From contig NZ_JAKIKQ010000018.1 of assembly GCF_023284045.1 (NCBI RefSeq), forward strand, positions 42,305 to 106,304: a stretch of 64,000 bases of DNA. The letters are read 5' to 3'. Both the position numbers and the translations under genes were made by a program. Positions 62,740 to 64,000 of the stretch are shown here, piece after piece (the stretch's first letter is position 1; every line of letters begins with the position of its first letter). This stretch comes from Shewanella kaireitica (GTDB lineage: Bacteria > Pseudomonadota > Gammaproteobacteria > Enterobacterales > Shewanellaceae). The notes beneath the pieces were generated by a model. That model was not told where the DNA came from. It saw nothing but the letters and a program-made list of their open reading frames with translations, and made no database searches.

Positions 62740-63432
62740 TTAAAGTTGTTCAATGAGCGCGATAACCATTAGTGCAGAATGGTGACCCGCTTTGATGATG
62801 TACTCATCAAAATCAACTGCTGAGTCGTCATTGGCATTATCAGACAGTGAGCGAATGACTACAAATGGCATTTCAAATTGATGACAAACTTGAGCTATGG
62901 CAGCAGCTTCCATTTCGCACGCAGCCATAGTTGGGAAGTTTTCTAACATGGTCTTAGTGCGCACTGGATCGCAAATAAAGCTATCACCAGTACAAATCAG
63001 ACCTTCAATTGCTTTGACTTCACCTAAGCTAGCAACGGCTTTTTGCGCAGCGGCAACCAGCTTAGCATCTGGAATAAACGCGGCAGGCTGTTGGGCCATT
63101 TGACCAATTTCATAACCAAATGCGGTCACATCCACATCGTGATGACGCACTTCTGATGAGATAACAATATCACCAATAGCAAGGTCATCGGCGAAACCGC
63201 CGGCAGAACCTGTATTGATAATGACATCGGGTGCATATTTTTCAATAAGCAGTGTCGTCGCGATACTCGCAGTAACTTTACCGATCCCAGAGCGAGTGAC
63301 AATAACGTCCTTTCCGGCTAATTGACCGGCGACAAACTCGATACCCGCAATAGTGGTAGAAGTCGAATTTTCCATCGATTCAACTAAATGCGCAACTTCT
63401 GGCTCCATAGCGCCAATAATACCGATTTTCAT
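62740..63432 (-). CDS. mtnN: 5'-methylthioadenosine / S-adenosylhomocysteine nucleosidase
   Basis: Hydrolyses methylthioadenosine and S-adenosylhomocysteine to adenine and the thioribose, removing feedback inhibitors of SAM enzymes and feeding autoinducer-2 synthesis. 230 residues: MKIGIIGAMEPEVAHL at the start, TGSAGG (phosphate loop), AFGYEIGQMAQQPAAF, and the catalytic CEMEAAAIAQVC and RSLSDNANDDS with its aspartate. ATG 63432 has AAAAAGGTC upstream; the longer frame adds 34 unsupported residues. Confidence 0.95.
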   Translation of the reverse strand: MKIGIIGAMEPEVAHLVESMENSTSTTIAGIEFVAGQLAGKDVIVTRSGIGKVTASIATTLLIEKYAPDVIINTGSAGGFADDLAIGDIVISSEVRHHDVDVTAFGYEIGQMAQQPAAFIPDAKLVAAAQKAVASLGEVKAIEGLICTGDSFICDPVRTKTMLENFPTMAACEMEAAAIAQVCHQFEMPFVVIRSLSDNANDDSAVDFDEYIIKAGHHSALMVIALIEQL

Positions 63433-63757
63433 GAAATGACCTTTTTTAACTGCCTGAATGATTATGGGCGCTAATATACCACGGCCTATGGTGATAGTGA
63501 AAAAGCCATAGTGGTAAGTTGAGATATGATGCAAGCGCGGCTAGTTGCAGCATGCTGATTGCAAGCCATTGGAGTTGTCTTTGCTAGTGGTTAACTCGGA
63601 TGTGTCTCAAAGTTAATTGGCCTTCGAATGAAGACTGATTACATTTTTTGAATTGTGTTGCCAAGCAACCTGTTTGAACTTGTATTCCCGACACCATTAT
63701 GACATTTCCCATATCCCTATGGGTCAATGTGAATGAACGATCGCATGTTTAGACACT

Positions 63758-63825
63758 GCCGTGACACGCAGCAAGTCCATCCATGGAAGCTCGGCCATGA
63801 CGTCCATGTCATGGACGGTCACGGC
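63758..63825. repeat. Palindromic repeat unit
   Basis: Outer arms GCCGTGAC (63758-63765) and GTCACGGC (63818-63825) enclose an inner perfect palindrome GTCCATGTCATGGAC (63802-63816) and CCATGG-based symmetry near 63780. The structure resembles a REP- or BIME-type extragenic palindrome. Copies elsewhere could not be searched. Confidence 0.55.
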
Positions 63826-63922
63826 CGTATCTACACTTGATAGTTGGAATAATCATTAGGCTGTAGAGTTTGGATTTCTAACAAGGAAATGCCCCAAAGT
63901 GAGTTGGTCCTCTATTAGTTTT

Positions 63923-63996
63923 ATCAAGCTACGCTTGATCAAAGTCGTGAGCTTCCAGCTCACACTCGGCCAAAAGGGGATCAACAGCAATCCCCT
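63923..63996. repeat. Three consecutive perfect stem-loops at the window edge
   Basis: ATCAAGC-tac-GCTTGAT (63923-63939), GTGAGCT-tcc-AGCTCAC (63947-63963) and AGGGGAT-loop-ATCCCCT (63975-63996). The first two have 7-bp arms and three-base loops; the third has 7-bp arms and an eight-base loop. None has the T-run of a terminator. Confidence 0.6.
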
Positions 63997-64000
63997 CTTG

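Larger units (their letters stand above)
63433..64000. other. Region upstream of mtnN to the window edge, with clustered stem-loops
   Basis: 568 bases holding the mtnN promoter and then, from 63708, five perfect inverted repeats (63708-63723, 63802-63816, 63923-63939, 63947-63963, 63975-63996). On the minus strand a frame is open from the edge to a stop at 63856-63858 (ending FLVRNPNSTA), but it shows no recognisable domain. It may be a non-coding repeat rather than a gene. Confidence 0.45.

Noticed and set aside
63856..63999. Minus-strand open frame running off the window edge
   Set aside because: It consists largely of the stem-loop sequences and shows no domain; too little is visible to call a gene.

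Overview
The window looks like chromosomal DNA of a marine gammaproteobacterium, most likely Shewanella. The order hemA-prfA-prmC, the scs disulfide genes, small secreted c-type cytochromes, a long S8 protease with a GlyGly-CTERM tail, an M13 peptidase, a TonB-dependent receptor beside a membrane winged-helix/beta-propeller regulator, and about 43% GC all fit. This is inference from protein resemblance; no database search was run. I see no rRNA, tRNA, CRISPR array, prophage or complete insertion sequence. The mobile DNA consists of three short non-coding MITE-like elements (4079-4382, 43313-43602, 46640-46929).

Layout. 1-3.0 kb: 3' part of hemA, then prfA and prmC. 3.1-8.1 kb: a GNAT acetyltransferase, then scsA-like/scsB/scsC/scsD (thiol-disulfide chemistry and copper tolerance), with a MITE between the first two scs genes. 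8.2-14.2 kb: dodecin, queG, a TPR-GGDEF cyclase, a conserved small protein, an orphan Hint-fragment/deaminase-like protein and a lipoprotein. 14.5-25 kb: malic enzyme, yehS, a serine hydrolase, an Nramp-like carrier without the standard metal motifs, a bPH2 protein, a glutathione S-transferase, an HTH protein, a SUKH-like protein, a signal-peptide-bearing RelA/SpoT-like protein and a PepO-type peptidase. 25.4-39.4 kb: rsuA, the S8 protease with a divergent LysR regulator, an ECF sigma/membrane partner/DUF4097 operon, an ornithine-cyclodeaminase-family gene, a chemoreceptor and a Bax-like hydrolase. 39.7-42.0 kb: a SorA/SoxC-type molybdoenzyme operon with three small cytochromes c. 42.5-47 kb: a two-fold-repeat membrane protein, a ClC channel, a DUF6776-like protein and erpA, with two 290-bp MITE copies in opposite orientation on either side of clc-erpA. 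47-55.6 kb: small proteins, aqpZ, an alkaline phosphatase, a TonB-dependent receptor and its divergent regulator. 55.6-63.4 kb: anmK and an M23 peptidase (cell-wall recycling and remodelling), tyrS, an overlapping DUF2721/TRIC/NTF2-like operon, cbiB and mtnN. The last 300 bases hold five perfect stem-loops.

Most of the window is housekeeping DNA. The parts most worth a second look are the orphan Hint-deaminase protein (12517-13212), the apparently exported RelA/SpoT-fold protein (21961-22743), the MITE whose end supplies the stop codon of a membrane-protein gene (43313), the atypical Nramp and ClC transporters, a 17-bp palindrome with a second half-site between a dehydrogenase and a chemoreceptor (35992-36193), and the stem-loop cluster at the right edge. 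Several starts were moved inward from the longest open frame because of ribosome binding sites, signal peptides or family length; these are noted per gene.
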